Source: Flavobacteriaceae bacterium (lineage in GTDB: Bacteria > Bacteroidota > Bacteroidia > Flavobacteriales > Weeksellaceae). From it: a stretch of 64,000 nt of DNA. The stretch covers positions 1 through 64,000 of the forward strand of contig JAAYKY010000056.1 of the NCBI GenBank assembly GCA_012522185.1. The letters run 5' to 3'. The notes beneath the pieces are model-generated. The model did no database searches. It had not been told where the DNA came from and worked only from the letters and a program-made list of their open reading frames with translations. The position numbers and the translations under genes are program-made. Of this stretch, positions 10,010 to 18,515 are shown piece by piece; position 1 is the first letter of the stretch, and every line of letters starts with the position of its first letter.

Positions 10010-10960
10010 GTGGAAATTTTAACGAAGACAATTGAGCCAAAATCTCATTCCGAACGGATTAAAAAACGTGCGCTGGAACTAGGTTTTCTGGATTGTGGAA
10101 TTGCGAAAGCAGATTTTTTGGAAGATGAAGCCCCTCGATTGGAAGCTTATTTAAATGAAAATCGACACGGCAAAATGGCTTACATGGAAAATCATTTCGA
10201 TATGCGACTTGATCCGCGATTATTGGTCGAAGGCGCAAAATCAGTTATTTCTCTGACTTATAATTATTTTCCTAATAAATTTCAACAAAATGATTCCTAT
10301 AAAATTGCCAAATACGCCTACGGAACTGATTATCATTTCGTAGTCAAAGATAAGTTGAGAGAACTTTTAAATTTCATTCAGGAAGAAATCGGTGAAGTAA
10401 GCGGACGAGCCTTTGTGGACTCTGCTCCGATTTTGGAGCACGCTTGGGCGCAGAAAGCCGGAATCGGTTGGGTGGGAAAAAATTCACTCACACTTTCCAA
10501 ACAAAAAGGTTCTTTTTTCTTTTTGTCGGAATTAATTTTGGATTTGGAATTGGATTGTGACGAGGCATTCAAAACCGATCATTGTGGAAGCTGCTCCAAA
10601 TGTGTAGAAGCTTGTCCCACCGATGCGATTTTACCGGATCGGAAAATCGACGGAAGTAAATGCATTTCTTATTTCACAATCGAACTCAAAGATGCGATTC
10701 CCTCCGAAATGAAAGGCAAATTTGAAGACTGGATTTTTGGTTGCGACATTTGTCAGGATGTTTGTCCTTGGAACCGTTTTTCAATTCCGCATACGGAAGA
10801 AAAATTTCGACCAAAAGAAGAACTTTTAAACTTCTCGAAGTCCGATTGGGAAGAAATTACCGAAGAAGTTTTCCGGAAAGTTTTTCAAAAATCTCCTGTA
10901 AAAAGAACTAAGTTTGAGGGATTAAAGCGTAATATTGATTTTGTTTCGCAAAATTCATGA
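10010..10960 (+). CDS. queG: Epoxyqueuosine reductase QueG
   Basis: 316 residues. Catalyses the last step of queuosine tRNA modification, epoxyqueuosine to queuosine, with a cobalamin cofactor and two [4Fe-4S] clusters. Seen: the DUF1730 amino part ([27 protein letters not shown]), the aspartate region [24 protein letters not shown], and two cluster motifs, [12 protein letters not shown] and [13 protein letters not shown]. The first codon is GTG at 10010; no better ATG lies before the conserved region. A TAATTTTG element at 9982-9989 fits a promoter. Only three bases separate its stop from the next gene. Confidence 0.93.
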   Translation: MEILTKTIEPKSHSERIKKRALELGFLDCGIAKADFLEDEAPRLEAYLNENRHGKMAYMENHFDMRLDPRLLVEGAKSVISLTYNYFPNKFQQNDSYKIAKYAYGTDYHFVVKDKLRELLNFIQEEIGEVSGRAFVDSAPILEHAWAQKAGIGWVGKNSLTLSKQKGSFFFLSELILDLELDCDEAFKTDHCGSCSKCVEACPTDAILPDRKIDGSKCISYFTIELKDAIPSEMKGKFEDWIFGCDICQDVCPWNRFSIPHTEEKFRPKEELLNFSKSDWEEITEEVFRKVFQKSPVKRTKFEGLKRNIDFVSQNS

Positions 10961-10963
10961 ATT

Positions 10964-11476
10964 ATGAAGAAAATATCTACTTTATTTTTCCTGCTATTGG
11001 TCACTGTTTCAATGGCTCAAATTTCTACCACGAGAATGAACGACTTAAATGTAAGAGCCAAACTTTCTGAAATAGAAACTATTTTGGGTGAAAAACTTGA
11101 GCTTAGTAAAAAAGAGAACGATTGGCTTTATACAACCACGGTAAATCACAAAGGAGCGGAACTCCATTTGAGTTTTATGGATTACCATGATGAATTAGAA
11201 GGAACTGTTTTCCAACTTTTTCTCATCAGCACGAACTCGAATTCACTGAAAACCTTGTCAAACCTAGGAGTGGGAAGCAGTTTGGAAGATTTGTGGAAAG
11301 CATATAAACATTATAATATTTCCATTTGGAACGAATGGGATGAAAATCTTCAGAAATTCACACCCGAGGAAAGGGTTTTTCAGATTTCTGACTACGATGC
11401 CGAAACTGCTTTATTCTTCCACATTAAGAACAACAGGGTTTACAAAATTTCCGTTTCCTTTTTTGAAGGTTGTTAA
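10964..11476 (+). CDS. Small exported protein of unknown function
   Basis: 170 residues with a clear signal peptide (MKKISTLFFLLLVTVSMAQ). The mature part of about 150 residues has no recognised motif; it is mixed alpha/beta with several aromatic residues and ends in a lone cysteine, with no lipobox. It begins three bases after queG and is probably co-transcribed with it. Its stop overlaps by four bases the stop of the convergent AraC gene, and no terminator is visible between them. I do not recognise the family and assign no function. Confidence 0.75.
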   Translation: MKKISTLFFLLLVTVSMAQISTTRMNDLNVRAKLSEIETILGEKLELSKKENDWLYTTTVNHKGAELHLSFMDYHDELEGTVFQLFLISTNSNSLKTLSNLGVGSSLEDLWKAYKHYNISIWNEWDENLQKFTPEERVFQISDYDAETALFFHIKNNRVYKISVSFFEGC

Positions 11477-12360
11477 ACCTGCTTCGCAAACTGTTTAGGT
11501 GTAATTCCATATTTCTTTTTAAAAGCAGAAATGAAATGCGAAGGATTTTCGTAACCGATTTCAAAAGCAATTTCTTTGACCTGAAGTTCGCCTTTTTCGA
11601 GCTTTTCCCGCGCGATTTCAAGTTTTTTATCGAGTACAAAACCATAAACGGTCGTACCGTAAACTTGTTTGAAACCTTCTTTCAATTTGTATTCCGTCAG
11701 ACCCGAAATTTCTGAAAGCTCTTTCAGAACCGGTGGGTTATCAAGTCTATCGAGTAAAATGTCTTTGGCTTCTTTGAGCTTTCGTGCATCTTTTTCGTTA
11801 TCTAGAAAAGGACAATTTTCTTTTTGATTCGCTTCGGATTCGGAAAAATAAAGCGTAAATAGTTCATACACTTTTCCCAATACGTAAAGATTTTCAAAAT
11901 GACTGGAAAGATTATGATTTTCAATCTGATTCAAAACCATCCGTACTGTGGTTGAAAAAGCTTGTTGGTTGTAATATTTGCTTGGAGATTTACTGCTGTT
12001 CAGAAATTCCGCACGAATGTTATGGCTGGAAAAAAGATGATGTAATTTTTCAACCGAAACGAAAACCATACAGACTTTTGAGTCTGCATTCAAACTGAGA
12101 TTTAGCGGCAATTCCAGCGTAGGATTGTAAATAAGGAAGCTCAACCCATCGGAAAGCCCTATTTTGTATCCTCCATTATTGAACTGAAAAGTCATTCCTC
12201 CTTTGGTGCAGAAGTAAAACTGAATGAATCTTTTATCGATTTTTCGTAGCAAAGTATCGGTAAACGCCGTATAATTATCCACATAAGCTACATAGACATC
12301 TTCGTCCGGCCAGTATTCATTCACCTTACTTTTATAGGTATTTTCAAGTTTATTATCCAT
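11473..12360 (-). CDS. AraC family regulator divergent from the heme operon
   Basis: 295 residues, soluble. Residues 1-170 form a cupin-like sensor part (FYFCTKGGMTFQFNNGGYKIGLSDG, LELPLNL); the last 100 residues hold two helix-turn-helix motifs (LKELSEISGLTEYKLKEGFKQVYG and VKEIAFEIGYENPSHFISAFKKKYGITPKQFA), a PchR/AraC-type arrangement. It starts 187 bases from hemA on the opposite strand. A TAGTTTTG -10 element lies at 12386-12393 on the minus strand. Control of hemACDE, or response to iron or heme, is an inference from position only. Confidence 0.88.
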   Translation of the reverse strand: MDNKLENTYKSKVNEYWPDEDVYVAYVDNYTAFTDTLLRKIDKRFIQFYFCTKGGMTFQFNNGGYKIGLSDGLSFLIYNPTLELPLNLSLNADSKVCMVFVSVEKLHHLFSSHNIRAEFLNSSKSPSKYYNQQAFSTTVRMVLNQIENHNLSSHFENLYVLGKVYELFTLYFSESEANQKENCPFLDNEKDARKLKEAKDILLDRLDNPPVLKELSEISGLTEYKLKEGFKQVYGTTVYGFVLDKKLEIAREKLEKGELQVKEIAFEIGYENPSHFISAFKKKYGITPKQFAKQV

Positions 12361-12385
12361 TTAAAAATCTATATTTAAGCCCTTA

Positions 12386-12393
12386 CAAAACTA
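12386..12393 (-). promoter_or_regulatory. -10 element of the AraC gene
   Basis: The minus strand reads TAGTTTTG, matching the Bacteroidota TAnnTTTG. At -33 only a poor match (CATG) is found. It would give a leader of about 20 bases before the ATG at 12360. Confidence 0.4.
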
Positions 12394-12466
12394 CTAAAGT
12401 CTTTCGGAAATTCATGTTTAACTGCAAAGTTAAGTATTTTGTTTAGAATTAATCTAAAAAGGTAGT

Positions 12467-12497
12467 TTTCGACTTTTAGAGGTATTTTTTATTTTTG
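12467..12497 (+). promoter_or_regulatory. Candidate hemA promoter
   Basis: TTTC (12467-12470), 19 bases, then TATTTTTG (12490-12497) fits TTTG-N19-TAnnTTTG with one mismatch. The predicted leader to the hemA ATG at 12548 is about 45 bases. Confidence 0.5.
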
Positions 12498-12547
12498 AGC
12501 GTTACTTTCTCAAGGAGGATGCTAGTAATTTTGTGAACTGATTGATT

Positions 12548-13801
12548 ATGGGCAAAAGCTTTTTAAATAAGGATTTTTATGTAGTGGGTGTGAGTTATGA
12601 AAAAGCAGACGCTGAAACCCGCGGTAAATTTACTTTTTTTCCGGACACCGTGAAAGCTTTCTCTGATAAAGCAATAGCCTCCGGTATAGATAATTTTTTT
12701 GTTGTTTCTACTTGTAACCGTTCTGAATTCTATGGTTTTGCGGACAGTGAATTGAAGATGATGCAGATTTATTGTGACTTCACCAATGGTTCCCTCGATG
12801 AAATGCGCGAAGTCGTTTCGATTTACAAAAACGAGGAGGCCATTCAGCATTTATTTGAAGTATCCGCCGGATTAAAAAGTCAAATTCTCGGAGATTTTGA
12901 AATCATCAGCCAAATCAAAACTTGGTTCAGAAGGTTTAAAAAGCATGGTGCGAGTGGAGCTTTTCTAGAACGTTTGATTAACACCGCCATTCAGATTAGT
13001 AAAAAAGTAAAAAATCAAACGGCACTCAGCAATGGCGCCGCTTCGGTTTCTTTTGCGGCGGTACATTATATTTTGGCTACGCAATCTGAAATTTCCAAAA
13101 AAAACATCCTTTTGTTCGGAATCGGAAAAATTGGTCGAAATACTTGCACCAATCTTGTGAAGCACACACAGAATGACCACATCACACTCATCAACCGCAC
13201 CAAAGAAAAGGCGGAGCTGATGACCGAAAAATACGATGTTCGGGTACGGGATTATTCGGAATTAAAAGAAGTATTAAAATCTATTGACATTTTAATCGTT
13301 GCGACTGGAGCAGAACAACCGACCGTCACCGAAGATATGATTCCGTTTGACAAAGAAATGACAATCATCGATTTGTCTGTCCCTGAAAACGTCGCACACA
13401 CTCTCGGCGCTAGAGAAAACATTCAGTTAATCAATGTCGATGGTCTTTCTAAAATGGTGGACGATACATTGGACTCTCGAAAAGATGAAGTTCCCTTGGC
13501 AATGGAAATCATTGCAGAATGCAAATCTGAATTCAAAGAATGGTTAAAAACCCGAGAATACGTTCCGGTGATTCAATCTTTTAAAGAACGACTTGAATTT
13601 TTACAAGAATTCGAAATAAAAAACTTGAAAAAGAAAAATCCGCAGATCAACGGAAAAGAAACTTTGGTAGCAGAAAAATTGGTTCAGAATCTGACCAATC
13701 AATTTGCGTCCTATTTGTTAGATAACCGTGAAAATGCGGATGAAACCATTGCAATGATGGAAGAAATTTTCAGACTAAAAACAGATTCTTTTAACTCATA
13801 A
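12548..13801 (+). CDS. hemA: Glutamyl-tRNA reductase (HemA)
   Basis: 417 residues from the ATG at 12548; a TTG two codons upstream is in frame but less likely. It reduces glutamyl-tRNA(Glu) to glutamate-1-semialdehyde, the first committed step of C5 tetrapyrrole synthesis. Seen: the catalytic region VVSTCNRSEFYG with the nucleophilic Cys near residue 55, LKSQILGDFEI, the NADPH-binding loop FGIGKIGRNTC, and the carboxy-terminal helical dimerisation part. It is the first gene of hemA-hemC-hemD-hemE and divergent from an AraC regulator. Confidence 0.95.
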   Translation: MGKSFLNKDFYVVGVSYEKADAETRGKFTFFPDTVKAFSDKAIASGIDNFFVVSTCNRSEFYGFADSELKMMQIYCDFTNGSLDEMREVVSIYKNEEAIQHLFEVSAGLKSQILGDFEIISQIKTWFRRFKKHGASGAFLERLINTAIQISKKVKNQTALSNGAASVSFAAVHYILATQSEISKKNILLFGIGKIGRNTCTNLVKHTQNDHITLINRTKEKAELMTEKYDVRVRDYSELKEVLKSIDILIVATGAEQPTVTEDMIPFDKEMTIIDLSVPENVAHTLGARENIQLINVDGLSKMVDDTLDSRKDEVPLAMEIIAECKSEFKEWLKTREYVPVIQSFKERLEFLQEFEIKNLKKKNPQINGKETLVAEKLVQNLTNQFASYLLDNRENADETIAMMEEIFRLKTDSFNS

Positions 13802-13872
13802 AGTCGAAAGAACACAGAAAGTTTACAATAAAATAGAGCACTTTTTTCTTAGGTGTTCGTTCGAATAGATAA

Positions 13873-14796
13873 ATGGAAAATCAAAGAATCAGAATTGGCA
13901 CCAGAAAAAGTCCGCTCGCTATGTGGCAAGCAGAATGGGTGCAAAGAAAATTAAATCAAATAAATATTCCTACCGAAATCATTCCCATTTCTTCAGAAGG
14001 TGATTTAAATCTCAAACAACCCATTTATCAGCTTGGAATTACGGGGGTTTTCACGCGCTCGCTTGACATTGCACTTTTAAATAATCAGATTGATATTGCT
14101 GTTCATAGCTTGAAAGATGTGCCAACTTTGCTTCCCGAAGGGATTGAACTCAAGGGATTTATGAAACGCGGAAATCACAAGGATATTTTGGTTTATAAAT
14201 CCGATGAGATTTTTCAAAAAAACAAACGAACCATCGCAACGGGTAGTTTACGAAGAACTTCATTTTGGCTGAATAAATTCCCTCAGGATTCCTTGGTTGA
14301 TTTACGGGGAAACGTTCAGCTTAGAATTCAGAAATTGATGGATTCCGATTGGGACGGTGCGATTTTCGCTTATGCTGGACTGGATAGAAGTGAGATTTTA
14401 AATGAACTAAGTGAAAAGAATTTGAAATTCACAACTCTGGATTGGATGACATCTGCTCCTTCTCAGGGGATTGTGGGAATTACCTGCCGACCTGAATTTG
14501 AGATGCCCCCGATTTCGGATGAAAATTCAAAAATAGCTGCCACCATCGAACGGCAGTTTCTAAACGTTCTGGAAGGTGGCTGTACAGCGCCCATCGGTGC
14601 TTTTTCAAATGTTTCAGATGAAATGATTGAGTTCAAAGGTTCCATTTTGTCATTGGATGGAAAAAAAATGATTTCAATCGAAGAAGTTTTCTCGATTTCG
14701 GAATACGAGAACAAAGGAAAGGCCTTGGCAGAAAAATGTATGAGCAAGGGCGCAGCTGAGTTAATTAAAGAAATTAAAAACCAGATTCAAAAGTGA
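13873..14796 (+). CDS. hemC: Hydroxymethylbilane synthase (HemC)
   Basis: 307 residues. It joins four porphobilinogen units into hydroxymethylbilane. Seen: RIGTRKSPLAMWQAEWV at the start, the catalytic stretch IDIAVHSLKDVPTLLPEGIEL, TGSLRRTSFWL, LRGNVQLRIQKL, and the cofactor-attachment loop LEGGCTAPIGAFS, whose Cys near residue 237 binds dipyrromethane. Length and motif order are normal. It lies 71 bases after hemA and overlaps hemD by four bases, so translation is probably coupled. Confidence 0.96.
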   Translation: MENQRIRIGTRKSPLAMWQAEWVQRKLNQINIPTEIIPISSEGDLNLKQPIYQLGITGVFTRSLDIALLNNQIDIAVHSLKDVPTLLPEGIELKGFMKRGNHKDILVYKSDEIFQKNKRTIATGSLRRTSFWLNKFPQDSLVDLRGNVQLRIQKLMDSDWDGAIFAYAGLDRSEILNELSEKNLKFTTLDWMTSAPSQGIVGITCRPEFEMPPISDENSKIAATIERQFLNVLEGGCTAPIGAFSNVSDEMIEFKGSILSLDGKKMISIEEVFSISEYENKGKALAEKCMSKGAAELIKEIKNQIQK

Positions 14797-15464
14797 AAAA
14801 AATACTTTTCACAAAAGAATTAGACCCTAAGCAGTTGAGAGAAATTTTGGCTGAAGGTCTGGACTTTGGCATTTATCCGGCATTGAAAATAGAGATTTAC
14901 CCAAAGGAAAGATTTCAGTCTAAAATCAACTATGAAACATATAAATTCTTGATTTCAAGCCAGAATTCAGTAAAAGCAATTTCAGAATTAGAACTAGAAG
15001 GAGATTTTTATGTAGTGGGAGAAAAAACTGCTAAAAAACTAAAAGCTTCTGGTTTTGAAGTAGTTCATTTTGAAAATTATGCAATGGATTTAGCGGATTA
15101 TATTTTAAAGAACTCCAAATCAGAAAATTGGAATTTCTTTTGTGGAAACAACCGCCGTGAAACATTGTTTGAAAAATTGACTCCCAAAGGGCATGTTCTA
15201 AATGAGATCATTTGCTATGATTCCATTCCAAATCCAAACCAAATCGACATAAACTCCTACGATGGGTTTGCATTTTTTAGTCCTTTGGCCGTGAAAACAT
15301 TTTTTTCAGAAAATACAATCCCTGAAAACTCTATTATTTTTAGCATTGGAAAAACGACGAACGAAGAGATTAAAAAACACACAAAAAATAGGATTATAAC
15401 AGCTGAAATTCCTTTATTGGAAAAGGTTGTAGAGAAAATAAACGAACATTATATCAGATCGTAA
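14793..15464 (+). CDS. hemD: Uroporphyrinogen-III synthase (HemD)
   Basis: 223 residues starting with GTG, which overlaps the TGA of hemC (GTGA). It closes and flips ring D of hydroxymethylbilane to give uroporphyrinogen III. HemD proteins diverge strongly; the assignment rests on size, the two-lobe pattern with FLISSQNSVKAI, YVVGEKTAKKLKASGFEV, FFCGNNRRETL and FFSPLAVKTFF, and on its place between hemC and hemE. No other enzyme fits this slot. Confidence 0.9.
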   Translation: MKKILFTKELDPKQLREILAEGLDFGIYPALKIEIYPKERFQSKINYETYKFLISSQNSVKAISELELEGDFYVVGEKTAKKLKASGFEVVHFENYAMDLADYILKNSKSENWNFFCGNNRRETLFEKLTPKGHVLNEIICYDSIPNPNQIDINSYDGFAFFSPLAVKTFFSENTIPENSIIFSIGKTTNEEIKKHTKNRIITAEIPLLEKVVEKINEHYIRS

Positions 15465-15509
15465 AACAGTCAATACTGACTTACAATATACATTATACAA
15501 TTAGAAAAT

Positions 15510-16538
15510 ATGACACCTAAAAATGATTTATTGCTGCGGGCTCTGAAAGGAGAAGAAGTTCAAAGACCCCCTGTTTGGATGATGCGTCAAGCAGGTCGAT
15601 ATCTGCCTGAATTTATGGCTTTACGCGATAAATATGATTTTTTCACAAGATGCCGGACGCCTGAGTTAGCATCGGAAATTACCGTTCAGCCAATTCGTAG
15701 ATTTCCATTGGATGCCGCCATATTGTTTTCTGACATTTTGGTGCTTCCACAAGCAATGGGAATTGACTTCGAAATGAAACAGAATGTAGGTCCTTGGTTA
15801 GAAAACCCGATCCGAACTCCTGAGGAAGTTAAAAACATCCCAGTTCCCGATGTAGAGGAAACCTTAAATTATGTTTTTGAAGCCATTAAACTCACGAAAA
15901 AGGAATTAAACAATGAAATCCCTCTGTTTGGATTTGCTGGATCACCCTGGACAATTCTATGCTACTGCGTGGAAGGAAGAGGCTCTAAAGCTTTTGACAT
16001 TGCAAAAAGCTTTTGTTTTCAACATCCGGCTGCTGCTCATGAGCTTTTGCAAAAAATAACCGATACAACCATTGCATATTTACTTAAAAAAGTAGAATAC
16101 GGCTGCAATGTGATTCAGGTTTTCGACAGTTGGGGCGGTATGCTTTCACCTAAAGATTATGATGAATTTTCTTGGCCGTACATAGAGCAAATTGTGAATG
16201 CGGTCTCAGAAAAAGCACCTGTAGTAGTATTTGCTAAAGGTTGCTGGTATGCACTAGGAAAGATGGCTGATTCAAAAGCTTCGGCATTGGGAGTTGACTG
16301 GACCGTAACGCCTGAAACAGCACGGGCACTTACACAAAATAAAATAACGCTTCAAGGGAATTTTGATCCTTCCAGATTGTTTTCTAGTCCTGAAACCATT
16401 CAGAAAATGGTCAAAGAAATGATTGATGGATTTGGACCAAGCAAGTACATCGCGAATTTAGGACATGGGATTTTACCTACTGTTCCGGTTGAGAATGCTC
16501 AAGCTTTTATAGAAGCAGTGGTGAATTACAAAAAATAA
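15510..16538 (+). CDS. hemE: Uroporphyrinogen decarboxylase (HemE)
   Basis: 342 residues. It removes four carboxyl groups from uroporphyrinogen III to give coproporphyrinogen III. Seen: the amino signature [34 protein letters not shown] with the catalytic Asp, [24 protein letters not shown] and [14 protein letters not shown]. It lies 45 bases after hemD and closes the cluster. No strong hairpin is visible before the convergent gene that ends at 16561. Confidence 0.97.
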   Translation: MTPKNDLLLRALKGEEVQRPPVWMMRQAGRYLPEFMALRDKYDFFTRCRTPELASEITVQPIRRFPLDAAILFSDILVLPQAMGIDFEMKQNVGPWLENPIRTPEEVKNIPVPDVEETLNYVFEAIKLTKKELNNEIPLFGFAGSPWTILCYCVEGRGSKAFDIAKSFCFQHPAAAHELLQKITDTTIAYLLKKVEYGCNVIQVFDSWGGMLSPKDYDEFSWPYIEQIVNAVSEKAPVVVFAKGCWYALGKMADSKASALGVDWTVTPETARALTQNKITLQGNFDPSRLFSSPETIQKMVKEMIDGFGPSKYIANLGHGILPTVPVENAQAFIEAVVNYKK

Positions 16539-16560
16539 ACTTGAGCTAAGTTGCTTTTGA

Positions 16561-16941
16561 TTATATTTCCAAATGTTCATTTGAAACTTTGAGTATTTTC
16601 AAAAGCATCTTGCCTCCGGGCATATCCCATTCGACTTCATCATTTTCTGAAAAACCAATTAATGCGGTTCCCAAAGGCGCGAATATAGAGACTTTCTGTG
16701 CTTTTAAATTGGATTCTTCAGGCAAAACCAATTGAATTTTCATTTTAGTTTTCGTTTTCACGACTTCGAATTCCACTTCAGAGCCCACACGTATAATTTT
16801 CTTGTTCAGTTCTTCTTCTTTGATTACGATAGCGCGATCCAGCTCCTCTGAAAGTTGTTTGCTTTCGTTGGGATTTCTTTTGATTAAATCACGTAATTCT
16901 TGGTATTCTGATAATAATATGATGGGTTTTAAATTTTTCAT
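16561..16941 (-). CDS. GreA/GreB-fold factor, Rnk-like
   Basis: 126 residues. The carboxy half (IIRVGSEVEFEVVKTKTKMKIQLVLPEESNLKAQKVSIFAPLGTALIG, shortened) carries the FKBP-like domain of GreA, GreB and Rnk. The amino half is a short helix-rich stretch rather than the long coiled coil of GreA, so it resembles Rnk-type regulators that bind RNA polymerase without cleavage activity. A TAATTTAG element lies four bases upstream of the ATG on the minus strand, which suggests a very short leader. Its exact target in Bacteroidota is not known to me. Confidence 0.8.
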   Translation of the reverse strand: MKNLKPIILLSEYQELRDLIKRNPNESKQLSEELDRAIVIKEEELNKKIIRVGSEVEFEVVKTKTKMKIQLVLPEESNLKAQKVSIFAPLGTALIGFSENDEVEWDMPGGKMLLKILKVSNEHLEI

Positions 16942-17118
16942 ATTGGCTAAATTATTGGGTTGTTCAAAACAGATTCAAAAAGAATCTAATAAACCAATGG
17001 CTTCACTGCTAAAGATTAGGTTCGATATAGAATTGTTATTTCTGAGTTATATAAATCTTAAAGCCATATAAAAATAGGTCTAAACTGACCTTTTCAAATT
17101 CAGGAAATTAATAAAAAA

Positions 17119-17463
17119 TTATTGCTTAATCAGAGTGGCTACTTTGGTAGTATTATCATCGAAAATCACGCGAACCATGTACTTTCCTTTCTTCAGGCTG
17201 CGGACATTTAGATCGATTGTTTTCCCAGGTGTATTGTAGGACTGTGTAAAGACTTCGCTACCAATGATACTGTAAATAGAAACGGATTTCACTTCGGCCA
17301 TACTGTCCTCTATATTGATTTTAACATCAGCTACAGCAGGGTTGGGCGAAATGGTTAATTTTTTCTCGTCCAAAGTATTGGAAATAGAGATTCCGTCCTT
17401 GGATTGTGCATACACATTCAAGGCGGCAAAACTCAAAAACAATAAAAGTAGAATTCGTTTCAT
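17119..17463 (-). CDS. Mini T9SS protein: signal peptide plus sorting domain only
   Basis: 114 residues. Signal peptide 1-19 (LLLLFLSFAALNVYAQ), about 15 residues of linker, then from residue 36 a type A T9SS C-terminal domain (LTISPNPAVADVKINI, VSIYSIIGSEVFTQ, GKYMVRVIFDDNTTKVATLIKQ). Almost nothing else is left as cargo, whereas sorting domains normally end proteins of several hundred residues. The reading frame is intact and the gene has its own consensus promoter, so it does not look like debris. Possible roles are a small surface peptide or a decoy or regulator of the T9SS; this is not shown by the sequence. Confidence 0.85.
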   Translation of the reverse strand: MKRILLLLFLSFAALNVYAQSKDGISISNTLDEKKLTISPNPAVADVKINIEDSMAEVKSVSIYSIIGSEVFTQSYNTPGKTIDLNVRSLKKGKYMVRVIFDDNTTKVATLIKQ

Positions 17464-17474
17464 CTCTATCTGTA

Positions 17475-17506
17475 CAAAATTAGATTATTATTTTCTAATT
17501 TCCAAT
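17475..17506 (-). promoter_or_regulatory. Promoter of the mini T9SS gene
   Basis: The minus strand reads ATTG, 20 bases, TAATTTTG, matching TTTG-N19/20-TAnnTTTG with one mismatch. The -10 element ends 11 bases before the ATG, so the leader would be only a few bases. Confidence 0.6.
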
Positions 17507-17535
17507 AACTGCACCAAATTAATTCGTACAAATAA

Positions 17536-17564
17536 AAAATGCAGCACAAAACGTACTGCATTTT
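17536..17564 (-). terminator. Intrinsic terminator after tsf
   Basis: Arms AAAATGCAG (17536-17544) and CTGCATTTT (17556-17564), followed on the minus strand by a T-rich tail. It lies just past the tsf stop and ends the rplM-rpsI-rpsB-tsf block. Confidence 0.7.
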
Positions 17565-17583
17565 ATAATTATTTAAATATTTC

Positions 17584-18405
17584 TTACAGACTGTAACGGA
17601 TATATCCTTTTACTTCCAATTCAGGATGTATGGATTTAACGTGGTCTGCAACAGAAATTTTAGAATCTTTGATAAATGGTTGGTGAACCAAAGTATTGTC
17701 TTTGAAGAATTTCTGAAGTTTTCCTTTTGCGATATTTTCGATCATATTTTCAGGTTTTCCTTCCTGTTTTAATTGATCTTTTGCAATTTCCATTTCTTTT
17801 TCGATGATCTCAGCTGCAACTTCGTTTTCGTTCAAAGCTACTGGATCCATAGCTGCGACTTGCATCGCTACTTCTCTTGCTACTTCTTCAACTCCATCAG
17901 CCTTAGCAGACAAAGCCACAACTGCACCAATTTTGTTTCCTGCGTGGATGTATGCATTCACAAAAGTACCTGACAATGTTTGGAACGTACCGATTTCAAT
18001 TTTCTCACCGATTACTCCGGTTTGTTCGGTCATTTTCTCTGCTACTGTCATTCCGTCGATTTCACCGTTTAGGAAATCTTCCTTGCTTTCATAATTCAAT
18101 GCCATATCTGCTAATTTCTGTGCCAAGGCTACAAAATCATCATTTTTGGCAACGAAATCTGTTTCGCAATTAAGAGAAACGATTACCCCTTTTGTAAAAT
18201 CAGCATTTACTTTTGCGATTACTGCTCCTTCTGAACTTTCTCTGTCCGCACGGTTGGCAGCTACTTTTTGACCTTTCTTACGAAGGATTTCAATGGCTTT
18301 ATCGAAATCTCCACCTGCTTCTTCCAAAGCTTTTTTGGAGTCCATCATTCCGGCTCCGGTTGCGTTTCGAAGTTTACTTACTTCTGCAGCAGTTGCTTTA
18401 TACAT
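17584..18405 (-). CDS. tsf: Translation elongation factor Ts
   Basis: 273 residues. The guanine-nucleotide exchange factor of EF-Tu. Seen: amino UBA-like domain (AAEVSKLRNATGAGMMDSKKALEEAGG), the EF-Tu contact region VNCETDFVAKNDDF (here SLNCETDFVAKNDDF), and the dimerisation part IHAGNKIGAVVAL. It is followed by a terminator. It is 110 bases from rpsB, with two stem-loops in that spacer, consistent with a processed or attenuated polycistron. Confidence 0.97.
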   Translation of the reverse strand: MYKATAAEVSKLRNATGAGMMDSKKALEEAGGDFDKAIEILRKKGQKVAANRADRESSEGAVIAKVNADFTKGVIVSLNCETDFVAKNDDFVALAQKLADMALNYESKEDFLNGEIDGMTVAEKMTEQTGVIGEKIEIGTFQTLSGTFVNAYIHAGNKIGAVVALSAKADGVEEVAREVAMQVAAMDPVALNENEVAAEIIEKEMEIAKDQLKQEGKPENMIENIAKGKLQKFFKDNTLVHQPFIKDSKISVADHVKSIHPELEVKGYIRYSL

Positions 18406-18448
18406 CGTTTAATTTATTAATGGTTAATATTGAATTCTAAAATAAAAA

Positions 18449-18476
18449 GTAGTTCTTCCTTAAACGAAAGAACTAC
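18449..18476. other. Stem-loop in the rpsB-tsf spacer
   Basis: Perfect 9-bp arms GTAGTTCTT (18449-18457) and AAGAACTAC (18468-18476) with a 10-base loop. No T-run follows on the coding strand, so it is a weak terminator at best; a processing or attenuation site is possible. Confidence 0.55.
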
Positions 18477-18493
18477 ATTAAATTATAATTAAT

Positions 18494-18513
18494 TCTGGTA
18501 TTGAATTACCAGA
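18494..18513. other. Short stem-loop at the rpsB stop
   Basis: Arms TCTGGTA (18494-18500) and TACCAGA (18507-18513) with a 6-base loop, two bases past the rpsB stop codon on the minus strand. It is the second of two hairpins in this spacer. Confidence 0.5.
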
Positions 18514-18515
18514 GA

